Positions 15,571 through 25,456 are shown, numbered from the stretch's first letter. The stretch is DNA of 64,000 nucleotides from Brevundimonas viscosa (GCF_900116065.1 NZ_FOZV01000002.1:248001-312000); one strand, 5' to 3'. The notes: a model not told the origin generated them from the letters alone. Program-made: numbers and translations.

Positions 15571-17178
15571 TCAGTCGCGGCGATCATCCGTCGGCGACGG
15601 CGCGCCGGGCATCGGCGGCACCGGTCCGTGCGGCGCGTCCGGATCAAGTTCCGGCACCTCGACGAGGCCGCGGCCGACGTGGCTCTTGCGGATGCCGTAG
15701 AGCAGATAGATCACCAGGCCGATGCCGCCCCAGATCGGCAGCACCATCTTGGCGTCGTGCGGCAGGTTCCAGAACAGGGCGGCGCAGCCGAAGGCCGACA
15801 GCGGGGCGATGATCCAGACGAACGGCGTCCGGAAGGGACGGCGGCGGTTCGGATCCTTCACCCGCAGCATCAGCACCGCGATCGACACCATGAAGAAGGC
15901 GAACAGCGTGCCCGAGTTCGAGATGTCGGCCAGCTGGCCGACGGGGAACAGGGCCCCGGCGATGGCCACGGCGATGCCGGTGAAGATGGTCACCACATAG
16001 GGCGTCTTCCACTTCGGGTGGACCTTGGCCAGGCCTTCCGGCAGCAGGCCGTCGCGCGCCATCACGAAGAAGATGCGGGTCTGGCCGTAGATCATCATCA
16101 GGATGACCGAGGGCAGGGCCAGCATGGCGGCGGTGCCGAGGGCGTTGCCGACGGCCGGGTAGTCGATCTCGCGCAGCACGTGGGCGAGGGCCTCGTTCGA
16201 GCAGACCAGACGGTTGGCGTTCTCGGCCAGCTGGCAGGCGGCGATGAAGCCCGGCGAGCCGGGCTGGACCGCCTCGCCGGCCGAGCCCAGCACCGGCTGG
16301 GCGCCGATGGCTCCGACCGCGCCGGCGGCGACCAGCAGGTAGAAAACGGTGCAGATGGCCAGCGAGCCGATCAGGCCGATGGGCACGTTGCGCTGCGGGT
16401 TCTTGGTCTCTTCCGCCGCGGTGGAGACCGCGTCGAAGCCGACGTAGGCGAAGAAGATCGACGCCGCGGCGCCGATGATGCCCATGCCCGAGGATTCGCC
16501 GAACAGGCCGTTCGGGGCGAAGGGGGTGAAGTTGCCGGTCTTCAGGATCGGCAGGGTCAGCACGATGAAGGCGGTCAGGGCGGCGACCTTGATGGCCACC
16601 AGCGCCGCGTTGACGCGGGCCGATTCCGTCGTGCCGATCATCAGCAGCAGGGTCACGGCCAGGGCCACCACGATGGCGGGGACGTTGACGATGCCGACCG
16701 AGAAGTCCGGGGTCGGAATGAAGCCGTTCATGCTCCACGCCGGCCCGGCCTGCAGCAGGTCTGGCCAGTCGAATCCGAGCGCGTTCTCGATCAGGCCCAG
16801 CACATAGCCGGACCAGCCCACCGACACGGCCGAGGCCGCCACGGCGTATTCGAGAATCAGCGCCCAGCCGACCATCCAGGCCAGCAGCTCGCCCATGACG
16901 GCGTAGGTGTAGGTGTAGGCCGAGCCCGACACCGGGGCCATCGAGGCCAGTTCCGAGTAGCAGAGCGCGGCGACGGCGCAGACGGCGCCGGCGATCACGA
17001 ACGACCACATCATCCCCGGCCCGGCCTTCTGCGCCGCCGCGGCGGTCAGCACGAAGATGCCGGTGCCGATGATGGCGCCGACGCCCAGCAGGGTCAGCTG
17101 GACCGGGCCCAGCGAGCGATGCAGTGATTTCTTCTCGGCCGTGGCCAGGATGGCGTCGAGCGACTTAACGCGCCACAT
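15571..17178 (-). CDS. APC-superfamily amino-acid permease (CAT-like)
   Basis: The 535-residue inner-membrane transporter has at least 12 hydrophobic segments. The APC signature at the start of TM1 is visible, LGVGAIIGTGIFVLTAAAA near residues 30-48, along with the conserved YSELASMAPVSGSAYTYTY stretch and FFAYVGFDAVSTAAEETKNP. These are characteristic of the cationic amino-acid/YfnA-type branch. The cytoplasmic tail is Pro/Asp-rich. It would import an amino acid by proton symport or exchange, and the substrate cannot be read from sequence. It is a single-gene unit with its own terminator, divergent from hrpB. Confidence 0.93.
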   Translation of the reverse strand: MWRVKSLDAILATAEKKSLHRSLGPVQLTLLGVGAIIGTGIFVLTAAAAQKAGPGMMWSFVIAGAVCAVAALCYSELASMAPVSGSAYTYTYAVMGELLAWMVGWALILEYAVAASAVSVGWSGYVLGLIENALGFDWPDLLQAGPAWSMNGFIPTPDFSVGIVNVPAIVVALAVTLLLMIGTTESARVNAALVAIKVAALTAFIVLTLPILKTGNFTPFAPNGLFGESSGMGIIGAAASIFFAYVGFDAVSTAAEETKNPQRNVPIGLIGSLAICTVFYLLVAAGAVGAIGAQPVLGSAGEAVQPGSPGFIAACQLAENANRLVCSNEALAHVLREIDYPAVGNALGTAAMLALPSVILMMIYGQTRIFFVMARDGLLPEGLAKVHPKWKTPYVVTIFTGIAVAIAGALFPVGQLADISNSGTLFAFFMVSIAVLMLRVKDPNRRRPFRTPFVWIIAPLSAFGCAALFWNLPHDAKMVLPIWGGIGLVIYLLYGIRKSHVGRGLVEVPELDPDAPHGPVPPMPGAPSPTDDRRD

Positions 17179-17323
17179 GAATGTCCCCTCCGACTTACAG
17201 CCTGATGCTGCTTTTCGGCGCGGACGCTAGCGGCGCATTTCCGCGCTGGCAACGCGGTTTCCGAAGGGTGAACCTCCGACGACGCTTTCGTGAAGCGGCG
17301 CGTTGCGGCTACAGCGCAGATCG

Positions 17324-19744
17324 ATGCTGCCCATCCACGCTGTTCTCGAGCCGCTGAAATCCGCCCTCGCGGAGACTCGTGCGGTCGTCCTCGCCGCCCC
17401 GCCCGGGGCCGGAAAGACCACGGTCGTACCGCTGGCGCTGCTGGACCAGCCGTGGCTGGGCGTTGCCAAGGTGCTGGTGCTGGAGCCGCGGCGGCTGGCC
17501 GCCCGGGCCGCCGCCGAGCGCATGGCCGCGACGCTCGGCGAACGCACCGGCGAGACCGTCGGCTACCGCACCCGCCTGCAGACCCGCGTCGGCCCGAAGA
17601 CCCGCATCGAGGTGATCACCGAGGGCGTCTTCACCCGGATGATTCTCGACGACCCCGGACTGGAAGACGTCGGCGCCGTGCTGTTCGACGAGTTCCACGA
17701 GCGCAGCCTCGACGCCGATCTCGGTCTCGCGCTGGCGCGGGAGTCGCAGTCGCTGCTCCGCGACGACCTGCGCCTGCTGGTCATGTCGGCCACCCTCGAC
17801 ATCGCCGGCGTCTCGCGCCTTCTGGACGCCGCGCCGGTCATCGAGGCCGAGGGGCGGATGTTCCCGGTCGAGACCCGCTACCTCGGCCGCAATCCGGCCG
17901 AGCGGTTCGAGGCGGCGATGGCCCGGGCGATCCGCCAGGCGCTGGCGGAGGAGGGCGGCTCCATCCTCGCCTTCTTCCCGGGACAGGGTGAGATCCACCG
18001 CACGGCGCGGCTGCTGGGCGACCGCCTGCCGGGCGACGTCGACCTCGCCCCCCTCTACGGCGCGCTGGACAAGGCCGAGCAGGACCGGGCCGTCGAACCG
18101 GCGCCGTCCGGTCGCCGCAAGGTGGTGCTGGCCACCTCCGTGGCCGAGACCAGCCTGACCATCGAGGGCGTGCGGGTGGTGATCGACGGCGGCCTGTCGC
18201 GCGTGCCCCGCTTCGAGCCGGCCAGCGGCCTGACCCGGCTGGCCACGGTGCGGGTCAGCCGCTCCTCGGCCGAGCAGCGCCGCGGCCGCGCCGGCCGTAC
18301 GGAGCCGGGCGTCTGCTACCGCCTGTGGGATGCGGAGCAGACGCGCGGCCTGGTCCCGCACCAGCGGCCGGAGATCCTCGAGGCCGACCTGACCGCCTTC
18401 GCCCTCGACCTGGCCCGCTGGGGCGCGCGCTCGCCCGACGGGCTCGCCCTCCTCGACCCGCCGCCCGCCGGCGCCTTCGCCGAGGCGCGCAAGGTGCTGG
18501 CCCGACTGGAGGCGCTGGACGGGGCGGGCGCGCTGACCCACCACGGCCGCCGCCTGACCCGCATCGCCCTGCCGCCCCGGCTGGCGCACATGGTGGCGGC
18601 GGCCTCGGACAAGGGCGACGCCCTTCTGGGCGCGCGCATCGCCGCCGTCCTGGCGGAGCCCGGTCTCGGCGGAAGCGATCCCGATCTGCGCGAGCGGCTG
18701 CGGGCGCTGGACCGCGACCGCTCGCCCCGCGCCCGGGACGCGACGAAGCTGGCCGAGCGCTGGGGGCGCAGCGCGGGAGGCGGGCAGGGCGGCGAGGTGG
18801 ATCCCGGCGCCCTGCTGGCCGAGGCCTTCCCGGAGCGGGTGGCGAAGGCGCGCGGCAAGCCGGGCGAGGTGCTGCTGGCCTCCGGTCGCGGCGCCTTCAT
18901 GGACCCGCACGAGCCGCTGGCGCGCGAGCCTTGGCTGGCGGTGGCCGAGCTGGGCGGCGGCGACGCGCGGGACCGAATCCGGCTTGCCGCGCCGGTCGAT
19001 CCGGCGGACCTCGAACATCGCATCGAGGTCGAGGACCGCCTGTCGCGCGAGCCCTCCGGCCGCATGACCCTGAAGCGCCGCCGCCGGATCGGCGCCATCG
19101 TCGTCGACGAGAAGGAGATGGGCCGCCCCGACCGCGCCGCGATCACCGCCGCGATCGAGGCCGAGGTCGAGCGCGACGGCCTGAAGAGCCTGCGCTGGGG
19201 CGAACGGGCCGGCGCCCTGCGCGCCCGTCTGGCCTTCCTTCGCACGCTCGACGACGGCTGGCCCGACGTCGGCGACGAGGGCCTGCTCGCAGCCCGCGAG
19301 CTCTGGCTCAGGCCGCTGCTCGCCGAGGCGCAGTCGCTCGACGGCATTCCCGACGCCGCCCTTGAGCAGGGGCTGCGCGCCCTCGTTCCCTGGGACCGGC
19401 AGCGCGCCCTGGACGAGCTGGCGCCCGCCCATCTGCAGACGCCGCTCGGCTCGGCCGCCATCGACTACGCCGCCGAGGGCGGGCCGCGCGTCGACATCCG
19501 GGTGCAGGAACTGTTCGGCGTCACCAGCCACCCGACCGTCGGCGGCGGTCGCGTGCCCCTGACCCTGGCCCTGCTGTCGCCCGCGCGCCGACCGATCCAG
19601 ATGACGAAGGACCTGCCCCGCTTCTGGGCGGGCTCGTGGAAGGACGTCCGCGCCGAGATGCGCGGCCGCTATCCGAGGCATCCCTGGCCGGAGGACCCGG
19701 CCGTCGCCGAGGCGACCAGCCGGGCGAAGCCGCGCGGAACCTGA
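17324..19744 (+). CDS. hrpB: ATP-dependent RNA helicase HrpB
   Basis: The 806-residue DEAH-box helicase shows motif I APPGAGKTT (residues 25-33), motif II in FDEFHERSLD (121-130), motif III SATLD, motif V/VI region TSVAETSLTIEGV and QRRGRAGR. The HA2 and HrpB C-terminal domains follow, including PLTLALLSPARRPIQMTKDLPRFW near the end. The length is normal for HrpB. The family is nonessential, and its RNA substrate is unclear; some members affect mRNA processing. The ATG at 17324 is preferred because it starts just before the first helicase element (MLPIHAVLEPLKSAL). An upstream in-frame start would add seven residues. Confidence 0.96.
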   Translation: MLPIHAVLEPLKSALAETRAVVLAAPPGAGKTTVVPLALLDQPWLGVAKVLVLEPRRLAARAAAERMAATLGERTGETVGYRTRLQTRVGPKTRIEVITEGVFTRMILDDPGLEDVGAVLFDEFHERSLDADLGLALARESQSLLRDDLRLLVMSATLDIAGVSRLLDAAPVIEAEGRMFPVETRYLGRNPAERFEAAMARAIRQALAEEGGSILAFFPGQGEIHRTARLLGDRLPGDVDLAPLYGALDKAEQDRAVEPAPSGRRKVVLATSVAETSLTIEGVRVVIDGGLSRVPRFEPASGLTRLATVRVSRSSAEQRRGRAGRTEPGVCYRLWDAEQTRGLVPHQRPEILEADLTAFALDLARWGARSPDGLALLDPPPAGAFAEARKVLARLEALDGAGALTHHGRRLTRIALPPRLAHMVAAASDKGDALLGARIAAVLAEPGLGGSDPDLRERLRALDRDRSPRARDATKLAERWGRSAGGGQGGEVDPGALLAEAFPERVAKARGKPGEVLLASGRGAFMDPHEPLAREPWLAVAELGGGDARDRIRLAAPVDPADLEHRIEVEDRLSREPSGRMTLKRRRRIGAIVVDEKEMGRPDRAAITAAIEAEVERDGLKSLRWGERAGALRARLAFLRTLDDGWPDVGDEGLLAARELWLRPLLAEAQSLDGIPDAALEQGLRALVPWDRQRALDELAPAHLQTPLGSAAIDYAAEGGPRVDIRVQELFGVTSHPTVGGGRVPLTLALLSPARRPIQMTKDLPRFWAGSWKDVRAEMRGRYPRHPWPEDPAVAEATSRAKPRGT

Positions 19745-19747
19745 CCG

Positions 19748-20569
19748 TCAGGCGGCCCCGTTCAGCAACCTGCCGTAGCTGTCGACCAGACTGGGATAGG
19801 TCGGCACGAACATCACCGTCGCCCCGCTCCCCGTGTCCACCGGCGCCTTGATCTCGAAATGCAGGTGGATGGTGGTGGCCGAGCCGCCGAAGTCGGCCGA
19901 CACCTTGCCGAGGGTCTGTCCGCGCGCCACCGTGCGCGAGGCCGCGTCCGGGAACAGGGCGTGCACCCCCGGCATGTCCATGTGCAGGTAGCGGTAGATG
20001 CGGCCGGAATCTCCCAGCAGGGTGACGGTGTAGCTGCCGATCGAGGTGATCCGCCCGCTCTCGGCGGCGACCACCTCGTGCACCTTCTTGACGCAGGTGG
20101 CGGGGCGGATGTCCTGCCCCTGGTGGCCGCGCCCGGCGGGGCAGAGGCCGTTGGTCCACGAGCGCGTCTCGCAGAAATTGTCGCGCCACGGATAGCTGTA
20201 GTTGCGCGGGTCGCACTGGCCGCCGGGCCCGGGCGCCGCAAAGCCGCCGTAGCCGTAGACCTGGGAGTTGGCGTAGGCGGGGCCGGCCTTCATCGGAAAG
20301 CGCATCCCGGCCGCCCAGACCGTCGGGTCGGTCGCGCCGCTGCCCGAGCCGGGGGCGAGGCCTCCGGGCGGGTCGTGAGGCCAGTCGACCGGTTCGGGTT
20401 CCGGCGGCGTCTCCGGCGCCGGCGGTTCGGCCGGCGGCTCGGCGGGACCGACCGTGTCGCCGGGGGCCGGCGGCGGGCCCTTGTCCGGGGCGGGCGGGGT
20501 TCCGTCGCAACCGGTCGGCGAACAGGCGGTCAGCAGCAACAGGACCGCCAGCGAAGCCGCCCGCCTCAC
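19748..20569 (-). CDS. M23-family peptidase lipoprotein
   Basis: The 273-residue protein starts at GTG with a lipobox LLLTAC (Cys16), so it should be lipid-anchored. A long Pro/Glu-rich linker (about residues 22-75) precedes a LytM/M23 fold. The zinc motifs are HQGQDI (H-x3-D) and HLHFE (H-x-H). Six cysteines may form disulfides. M23 enzymes cut peptidoglycan cross-bridges, and because the metal ligands are present this one may be active. The GTG overlaps the stop of the upstream exported gene (GTGA), so the pair is translationally coupled. It converges with hrpB with three bases between their stop codons. Confidence 0.9.
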   Translation of the reverse strand: MRRAASLAVLLLLTACSPTGCDGTPPAPDKGPPPAPGDTVGPAEPPAEPPAPETPPEPEPVDWPHDPPGGLAPGSGSGATDPTVWAAGMRFPMKAGPAYANSQVYGYGGFAAPGPGGQCDPRNYSYPWRDNFCETRSWTNGLCPAGRGHQGQDIRPATCVKKVHEVVAAESGRITSIGSYTVTLLGDSGRIYRYLHMDMPGVHALFPDAASRTVARGQTLGKVSADFGGSATTIHLHFEIKAPVDTGSGATVMFVPTYPSLVDSYGRLLNGAA

Positions 20570-21237
20570 GCCCCGCCCCCGATCAGCACCAGGCCGGCGG
20601 CGAAGGCCACGGCCTCGGCCTCGCCGCAGCCGGGCGCGCCCTGGCCCTCGCAGATGAAGCTGACGCAGTAGGCGGCCCCGAAGCGGCTGAACGAGACGTC
20701 GTGGCCGTACTCGGTCTGCTCGGTGCGCAGGTTGGTCAGGCCCGCCGCCTGCGCCCGTCGCGCCGCCGCAGCCGACCGCACCAGGGCCCGGGCGACCGCC
20801 AACCGCGCCGGGGCTGCGGCCTGTCCGCCCCGGGCCGGGGTCTGCGCCACCGGAGAGCGGAAGGCCTTGGTGCTCCCATAGATCTCGATCACCTGCGCGC
20901 CCCGCTCGAGGCTCATCATGTAGTGGCGGTCGCCGGTGAACAGCCGGGCTCCGGGCAGCAAGGCGGGATCGGCCGCGGCCAGCACCGGAACCGGCGACTC
21001 CGCCGCCAGCTGCAGCATGGCCGCCGTGCGCGGATCCTGCGCCATGGCGCCCCGGATGCGCGCCGCCAGCGGATCCTGGCGGGCCTGCGCCAGCGCCGCG
21101 GCGTCGGCGCGGGAGCGCGGCAGGTCGACCTGCACGGCGGCGACCGGCGATGGCGGCTGTTGCTGTGAGGTGGCGGCTCCCGCCGCCGCGGCCGTGGCCA
21201 CCACGACGCCCGCCAGAACGGATCGGATCCGGTCCAT
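20566..21237 (-). CDS. Exported protein of unknown function
   Basis: The 223-residue protein has a signal peptide (MDRIRSVLAGVVVATAAAAG). The rest is Ala/Gln/Arg-rich, with the segment LFTGDRHYMMSLERGAQVIEIYGSTKAF in the middle and two cysteines near the end (AYCVSFICEG, APGCG). I do not recognise a family. The ATG at 21237 with GGGAGGGCGAG upstream is preferred over an earlier weak start. It is translationally coupled to the M23 lipoprotein gene by a 4-base overlap, so a role in the cell wall or its regulation is possible. Confidence 0.75.
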   Translation of the reverse strand: MDRIRSVLAGVVVATAAAAGAATSQQQPPSPVAAVQVDLPRSRADAAALAQARQDPLAARIRGAMAQDPRTAAMLQLAAESPVPVLAAADPALLPGARLFTGDRHYMMSLERGAQVIEIYGSTKAFRSPVAQTPARGGQAAAPARLAVARALVRSAAAARRAQAAGLTNLRTEQTEYGHDVSFSRFGAAYCVSFICEGQGAPGCGEAEAVAFAAGLVLIGGGA

Positions 21238-21331
21238 GTGTCTCGCCCTCCCGCCCGACAATATAGCGCCGTTACGTCACCCTGACGAGCCGCGTCCCGC
21301 CACCGGTGACGCCGGGCCCACGGACAGGCAT

Positions 21332-22537
21332 ATGACGCGCATGGCCGACGACGACCCGCGCCCGCCCCCGATCGGCCTGTGGCCGCTGTTCCTGCGCTTC
21401 CTGCGCTTCGGGGCGCTGGCCTTCGGCGGGCCGGTGGCGCAGATCGCCATGGTCCGCCACGAGCTGGTCGAGCGCGACCGCTGGATGTCGTCGGAACGCT
21501 TCAACCGGCTGCTGGCGGTGATGCAGGCCCTACCGGGGCCAGAGGCGCACGAGCTGTGCGTGCACATGGGCGTGCGGGCCCGCGGACGGATCGGCGGCCT
21601 GCTCGCCGGTCTGGGCTTCATGCTGCCGGGCTTCCTGCTCATGCTCGCCGCCGCCTGGGCCTGGTTCCGCTTCGACGTAGGGCAGGGGGCCCTCGCCGCG
21701 GCGCTGCTGGTAGCGCAGGCGGCGGTGATCGGTCTGATCGCCCGCGCCGTCGAGCGCATCGGCCGCCACATCCTCGTCGCCCGCAGCCTGTGGCTGGTCG
21801 CGGCCCTGGCCCTGCCGGCGACCCTGGCCGGCGTCCCGTTCTGGATCGTGCTGCCGGCGGGGGCCGTGATCCACGGCCTCGCGGCGACCCGGCGGCGGGG
21901 CGGGGCGCTTGCAGCGCTGGCCGCCGCCGCGACCGTCTCTGTGCTGTGGCTTCTGCGGCCGGCCGCGCCGCAGGCCGCCGACGTGGGCGTCGCCGCGCCG
22001 GTTCTCGCTTCGGCCCTCGCCCTGTTCCTGACCGGCCTGAAGGCGGGACTGCTGACCTTCGGCGGCGCCTACACCGCCATCCCCTTCGTCCGCGCCGACG
22101 TGGTCCCGCGCGGCTGGATAAGCGACGCAACCTTCCTCGACGGCGTGGTGCTGGCCAATGTCATGCCGGCGCCGCTGGTCATCTTCGGGACCTTCGTCGG
22201 CTACGCCGCCGGCGGCTTTCCTGGCGCGCTGGCGGTCACCGCCGGCGTCTTCCTGCCCGCCTTCGCCTTCTCCATGATCCTGCACGACCGGCTGGAGCAG
22301 GTGGTCGAGGCTCCGGCCGTGCACGCCGTGCTGGACGGGATCGCCGGCGCCGTGGTCGGGGTGATCGCCGCCACCGTATTCCAGCTCGCCGCGGGCCTGG
22401 CCGGGCAGGGGCCGGGCTGGCCGCTGCTGGTCATCGGCGGCCTCGCCCTCGTCGCCGCCTGGACGCTGAAGGGCCGTTTCGCCGCGCCCCTGATCCTCGC
22501 CGTCGCCGCCGCGGCCGGCCAGTTGTGGCTCGGGTGA
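21332..22537 (+). CDS. chrA: Chromate transporter (ChrA/CHR family)
   Basis: The 401-residue membrane protein is a fused two-domain CHR transporter. Each half opens with the family signature: FLRFLRFGALAFGGPVAQIAM near residue 18 and FLTGLKAGLLTFGGAYTAIPF near residue 233. The first half also shows MQALPGPEAHELCVHMG, and about ten hydrophobic segments are visible. CHR proteins export chromate, probably with proton exchange, although many members have unknown substrates. GGACAGG precedes the ATG at 21332; a second ATG three codons on is also possible. It is a single-gene unit without a chrB regulator nearby. Confidence 0.92.
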   Translation: MTRMADDDPRPPPIGLWPLFLRFLRFGALAFGGPVAQIAMVRHELVERDRWMSSERFNRLLAVMQALPGPEAHELCVHMGVRARGRIGGLLAGLGFMLPGFLLMLAAAWAWFRFDVGQGALAAALLVAQAAVIGLIARAVERIGRHILVARSLWLVAALALPATLAGVPFWIVLPAGAVIHGLAATRRRGGALAALAAAATVSVLWLLRPAAPQAADVGVAAPVLASALALFLTGLKAGLLTFGGAYTAIPFVRADVVPRGWISDATFLDGVVLANVMPAPLVIFGTFVGYAAGGFPGALAVTAGVFLPAFAFSMILHDRLEQVVEAPAVHAVLDGIAGAVVGVIAATVFQLAAGLAGQGPGWPLLVIGGLALVAAWTLKGRFAAPLILAVAAAAGQLWLG

Positions 22538-22607
22538 GTTCGAGGTCTCTGGCGACCGGCGGGCGGCGCTGCGGCGCGGAGCCCGATCAGCAGGGTCGTC
22601 GAAGGCC

Positions 22608-23183
22608 TCAGCTTTCAGAGGGAGGCGCAGTCGTCCAGCAGCCTTCCAGACGACGAAGGGCTTCTGTCCACCATCGCTCGACGGGTGTGTTGACGTTGCC
22701 CTCCAGGATCATGGACATCGCAAGGCCGGTCCGTGCATCCCGGGCGGTGGTCCAAAGCCGGTGATGAACACCGTCCAGGGTCCAGCTCCACCGTTCGTCT
22801 TCCCGACCCAGCCGGGGCACGTCGATCCACGCCGCAGGCAGGTTCTCCAACTGAAGAAGCACCCGCTCCAACGCCGGGCAGGATCGCGAGTCCGCCCAGG
22901 CGATGTCCGTCTGACCGGCCGTCGGGCCAAAGCTCTCGCCTGATGCCCGACGAGCGACCCAGTAGTGAGTGGTGTTCGGCCACGCCCCGAGGTGGACGAC
23001 ATAGAAGCGATTGGCGGACCAGGATCCCGACCGCGCGCCGGACGTGGTCACACCCGCGAACGCTTCCCGGCGCGGCCATGGCTGGTGTCGAATATCAAGT
23101 TCGTCGGACGCTGATTGCGCGACAGCAGAAACGGGCGCTCCAACGCTCAACGCGACGGCGAGCAGCAGTACCGATTGCCTCAT
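22608..23183 (-). CDS. Exported hypothetical protein
   Basis: The 191-residue protein has a signal peptide ([22 protein letters not shown], cleaved before QSAS). The mature part is rich in Trp and Arg, with [19 protein letters not shown] and [22 protein letters not shown], and two cysteines (SCPAL, EGCWTT). It looks like a small periplasmic beta-rich protein, but I recognise no family. Its codon use is less GC-biased than its neighbours, which could mean recent acquisition or low expression. It lies between chrA and rpsB on the minus strand. Confidence 0.7.
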   Translation of the reverse strand: MRQSVLLLAVALSVGAPVSAVAQSASDELDIRHQPWPRREAFAGVTTSGARSGSWSANRFYVVHLGAWPNTTHYWVARRASGESFGPTAGQTDIAWADSRSCPALERVLLQLENLPAAWIDVPRLGREDERWSWTLDGVHHRLWTTARDARTGLAMSMILEGNVNTPVERWWTEALRRLEGCWTTAPPSES

Positions 23184-23286
23184 ACCGGTTGTATCCGACC
23201 GAACCGGCGCGCATGCAAGGCGACCTTGCTTTCAGCCCGCAACTCGCCTAGAGACCCCGCGCACTTCGCACGCGGGCGTGGCGCTT

Positions 23287-23325
23287 CCGGGGGAGACATC
23301 CCCGGCGGCTCCGTTCCGAGGGGCC
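23287..23325 (+). other. Two hairpins in the rpsB leader
   Basis: CCGGGG / CCCCGG (23287-23305, loop of 7) is immediately followed by GGCTCC / GGGGCC (23307-23325, loop of 7, one G-U pair). They end 55 bases before the rpsB start. Ribosomal protein S2 autoregulates its operon through the leader in other bacteria, so these may be part of such a control element; they do not match a structure I know. Confidence 0.35.
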
Positions 23326-23379
23326 ATCCGGTCCTTTAACCGTCCGCGCAACGTCTATCGGAAAAAGGACAAGACGATC

Positions 23380-24291
23380 ATGGCTCTGCCTGAATTCTCC
23401 ATGCGCACCCTGCTGGAAGCCGGCGCGCACTTCGGCCACCAGACCCACCGCTGGAACCCGAAGATGGAGCGCTACATCTTCGGCGCCCGCTCGAACATCC
23501 ACATCATCGACCTGTCGCAGTCGATCCCGCTGATGCACCAGGCGCTGGTCGCCGTGCGCGACGTCGCCGCCAAGGGCGGCCGCGTGCTGTTCGTCGGCAC
23601 CAAGCGCCAGGCCGCCGATCCGGTCGCCGAGGCCGCCAAGCGCTGCGCCCAGTACTACATGAACAACCGCTGGCTCGGCGGCACCCTGACCAACTGGAAG
23701 ACGGTGTCGGGCTCGATCGCCCGCCTGCGCGAGCTGGACTCCCTGCTGGAGTCGGGCGGCGAGGGCCGCGTCAAGCGCGAGCTGCTCAGCCTGCAGCGCG
23801 AGCGCGACAAGCTGGAAGCCTCGCTGGGCGGCATCAAGGACATGGGCGGCATCCCCGACATCATGTTCGTGATCGACACCAACAAGGAAGCGATCGCGAT
23901 CCAGGAAGCCCGCAAGCTGAACATCCCGATCATCGCCATCCTCGACACCAACTGCGATCCGGACGGTATCACCTATCCGATCCCGGGCAACGACGACGCC
24001 GCCCGCGCCATCCAGACCTACTGCGACCTGATCGCCGACGCCGTCCTCGACGGCCTGGCCTCGGGCGCCGCGGCCTCGGGCATCGATCTGGGCGCCTCGG
24101 AAGCCCCGGTCGAGCCGATGCTGCGCGAGGCCGAAGCCCCCAAGGCTGAAGCCGAAGCCGCTCCGGCCGGCACGGAAGGCGTCGCCGCCGAGATGGAAGC
24201 GGCCGCCGAGCCGGCCGTCGCCGACGAGGCCGCCCAGGAGGCCACCACCGAGGCCAATGACGCGGTCGAGACCGAGAAGGCCACGGGCTGA
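23380..24291 (+). CDS. rpsB: 30S ribosomal protein S2
   Basis: The 303-residue protein begins [20 protein letters not shown]. It contains the S2 signatures [22 protein letters not shown] and [14 protein letters not shown], so the first 240 residues match the usual S2. About 60 further residues form an acidic Ala/Glu-rich tail, a feature of several alphaproteobacterial S2 proteins. S2 binds at the head-body junction of the 30S subunit near the mRNA exit. AAAAAGGAC precedes the ATG. It forms a two-gene operon with tsf, 102 bases downstream. Confidence 0.98.
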   Translation: MALPEFSMRTLLEAGAHFGHQTHRWNPKMERYIFGARSNIHIIDLSQSIPLMHQALVAVRDVAAKGGRVLFVGTKRQAADPVAEAAKRCAQYYMNNRWLGGTLTNWKTVSGSIARLRELDSLLESGGEGRVKRELLSLQRERDKLEASLGGIKDMGGIPDIMFVIDTNKEAIAIQEARKLNIPIIAILDTNCDPDGITYPIPGNDDAARAIQTYCDLIADAVLDGLASGAAASGIDLGASEAPVEPMLREAEAPKAEAEAAPAGTEGVAAEMEAAAEPAVADEAAQEATTEANDAVETEKATG

Positions 24292-24336
24292 TCGCCCGAC
24301 GGCCTTCTGGATGAGGGCCGTGCGTTCAAACGACAC

Positions 24337-24361
24337 ACGGCCGGGCTAATCACCCGGCCGT
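24337..24361 (+). other. Intercistronic hairpin between rpsB and tsf
   Basis: A perfect 9-bp stem ACGGCCGGG / CCCGGCCGT with a 7-base loop lies 20 bases before the tsf ribosome site (AAGGAG at 24382). No T-run follows, so it is more likely a processing, stability or partial attenuation signal than a full terminator. Confidence 0.55.
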
Positions 24362-24393
24362 TCCCGCATACGAAATACCCCAAGGAGAAGAAC

Positions 24394-25335
24394 ATGGCCG
24401 AGATCACTGCCGCCCTCGTGAAGGAGCTTCGCGAGCGTTCGGGCGTCGGCATGATGGACTGCAAGAAGGCGCTGCAGGAAACCAACGGCGACATGGACGC
24501 GGCCATCGACTGGCTGCGCGCCAAGGGCCTGTCCAAGGCCGCCAAGAAGGCCGACCGCGTCGCCGCCGAGGGCCTCGTCGCCGTCGCCTCGAAGGAAGAG
24601 GGCAAGGGCGAGGTCGCCGCGGCGATCGAGTTCAACGCCGAGACCGACTTCGTGGCCCGCAACGAGCTGTTCCAGAACGCCGCCAAGCGCTTCGCCCAGC
24701 TCGGCCTCGAGCACCACACCGTCGAGGCCCTGCACGGCGCCGAGCTGGAAGCCGGCAAGACGGTCCAGGACGAAGTGACCCAGATGATCGCCACCATCGG
24801 CGAGAACATGCAGCTGCGCCGCGCCGCCCGCCTCGCGGTCGACGAGGGCGTGGTCGCCAGCTACGTCCACAACGCCGTCTCGCCGGGCGTCGGCCGCATC
24901 GGCGTGCTGGTCGCCCTGCACGGCGGCGGCGACAAGACCGCCCTGCGCGAGCTGGGCCGCAAGATCGCCATGCACGTCGCGGCCACCGCCCCGCTGGCCC
25001 TGAACACCGACGACCTCGACCCGGCCGCGGTGGAAAAGGAACGCGCCGTCCTGATCGAGAAGGCCAAGGAGGAAGGCCGTCCGGAGAACATGATCGAGAA
25101 GATCGTCTCGGGCCAGATCGCCAAGTTCCAGAAGGACGTGGTGCTGACCAAGCAGCCGTTCGTCATGGACCCGGACAAGACCATCGAGCAGCTCGTCGCC
25201 GACGCCGGCAAGGAGCTGGGCGCGCCCGGCCTGCACGTCGCCGGCTTCGTCCGCCTCGCCCTCGGCGAAGGCGTCGAGAAGGTCGAGGGCCCCGACTTCG
25301 CCTCGGAAGTCGCCTCGATGACCAGCAGCAGCTGA
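24394..25335 (+). CDS. tsf: Elongation factor Ts
   Basis: The 313-residue guanine-nucleotide exchange factor for EF-Tu shows the N-terminal UBA-like module ([19 protein letters not shown]). The core signatures [13 protein letters not shown] near residue 75 and [11 protein letters not shown] near 168 are present, as is [14 protein letters not shown] near 250. The length is typical of alphaproteobacteria. An AAGGAG ribosome site precedes the ATG. A strong terminator 32 bases downstream closes the rpsB-tsf operon. Confidence 0.98.
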   Translation: MAEITAALVKELRERSGVGMMDCKKALQETNGDMDAAIDWLRAKGLSKAAKKADRVAAEGLVAVASKEEGKGEVAAAIEFNAETDFVARNELFQNAAKRFAQLGLEHHTVEALHGAELEAGKTVQDEVTQMIATIGENMQLRRAARLAVDEGVVASYVHNAVSPGVGRIGVLVALHGGGDKTALRELGRKIAMHVAATAPLALNTDDLDPAAVEKERAVLIEKAKEEGRPENMIEKIVSGQIAKFQKDVVLTKQPFVMDPDKTIEQLVADAGKELGAPGLHVAGFVRLALGEGVEKVEGPDFASEVASMTSSS

Positions 25336-25366
25336 TCGCTCCATCCTTCGGGATGCGCTGAAATCA

Positions 25367-25400
25367 GGGGTCGGCGAGTTCGCTCGCCGGCCCCTTTTTC
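25367..25400 (+). terminator. Terminator of the rpsB-tsf operon
   Basis: The stem GGGG-t-CGGCGAG / CTCGCCG-g-CCCC closes a TTCG tetraloop and is followed by TTTTTC on the plus strand. Confidence 0.9.
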
Positions 25401-25427
25401 GCGCCTGCGTCGGCCCTGATGGGACAG

Positions 25428-25456
25428 TTGACGTGAAGGCGCGACAATTGTAGCGT
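25428..25456 (+). promoter_or_regulatory. Promoter and candidate BlaI-type operator
   Basis: TTGACG (25428-25433) is followed after 17 bases by TAGCGT (25451-25456). The nearly perfect inverted repeat GCgACAATTGTaGC (25442-25455) overlaps the -10, with core ACAATTGT resembling the ACA-n-TGT half-site layout of BlaI/MecI operators. This placement would let the regulator encoded immediately downstream repress its own operon. Confidence 0.55.
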
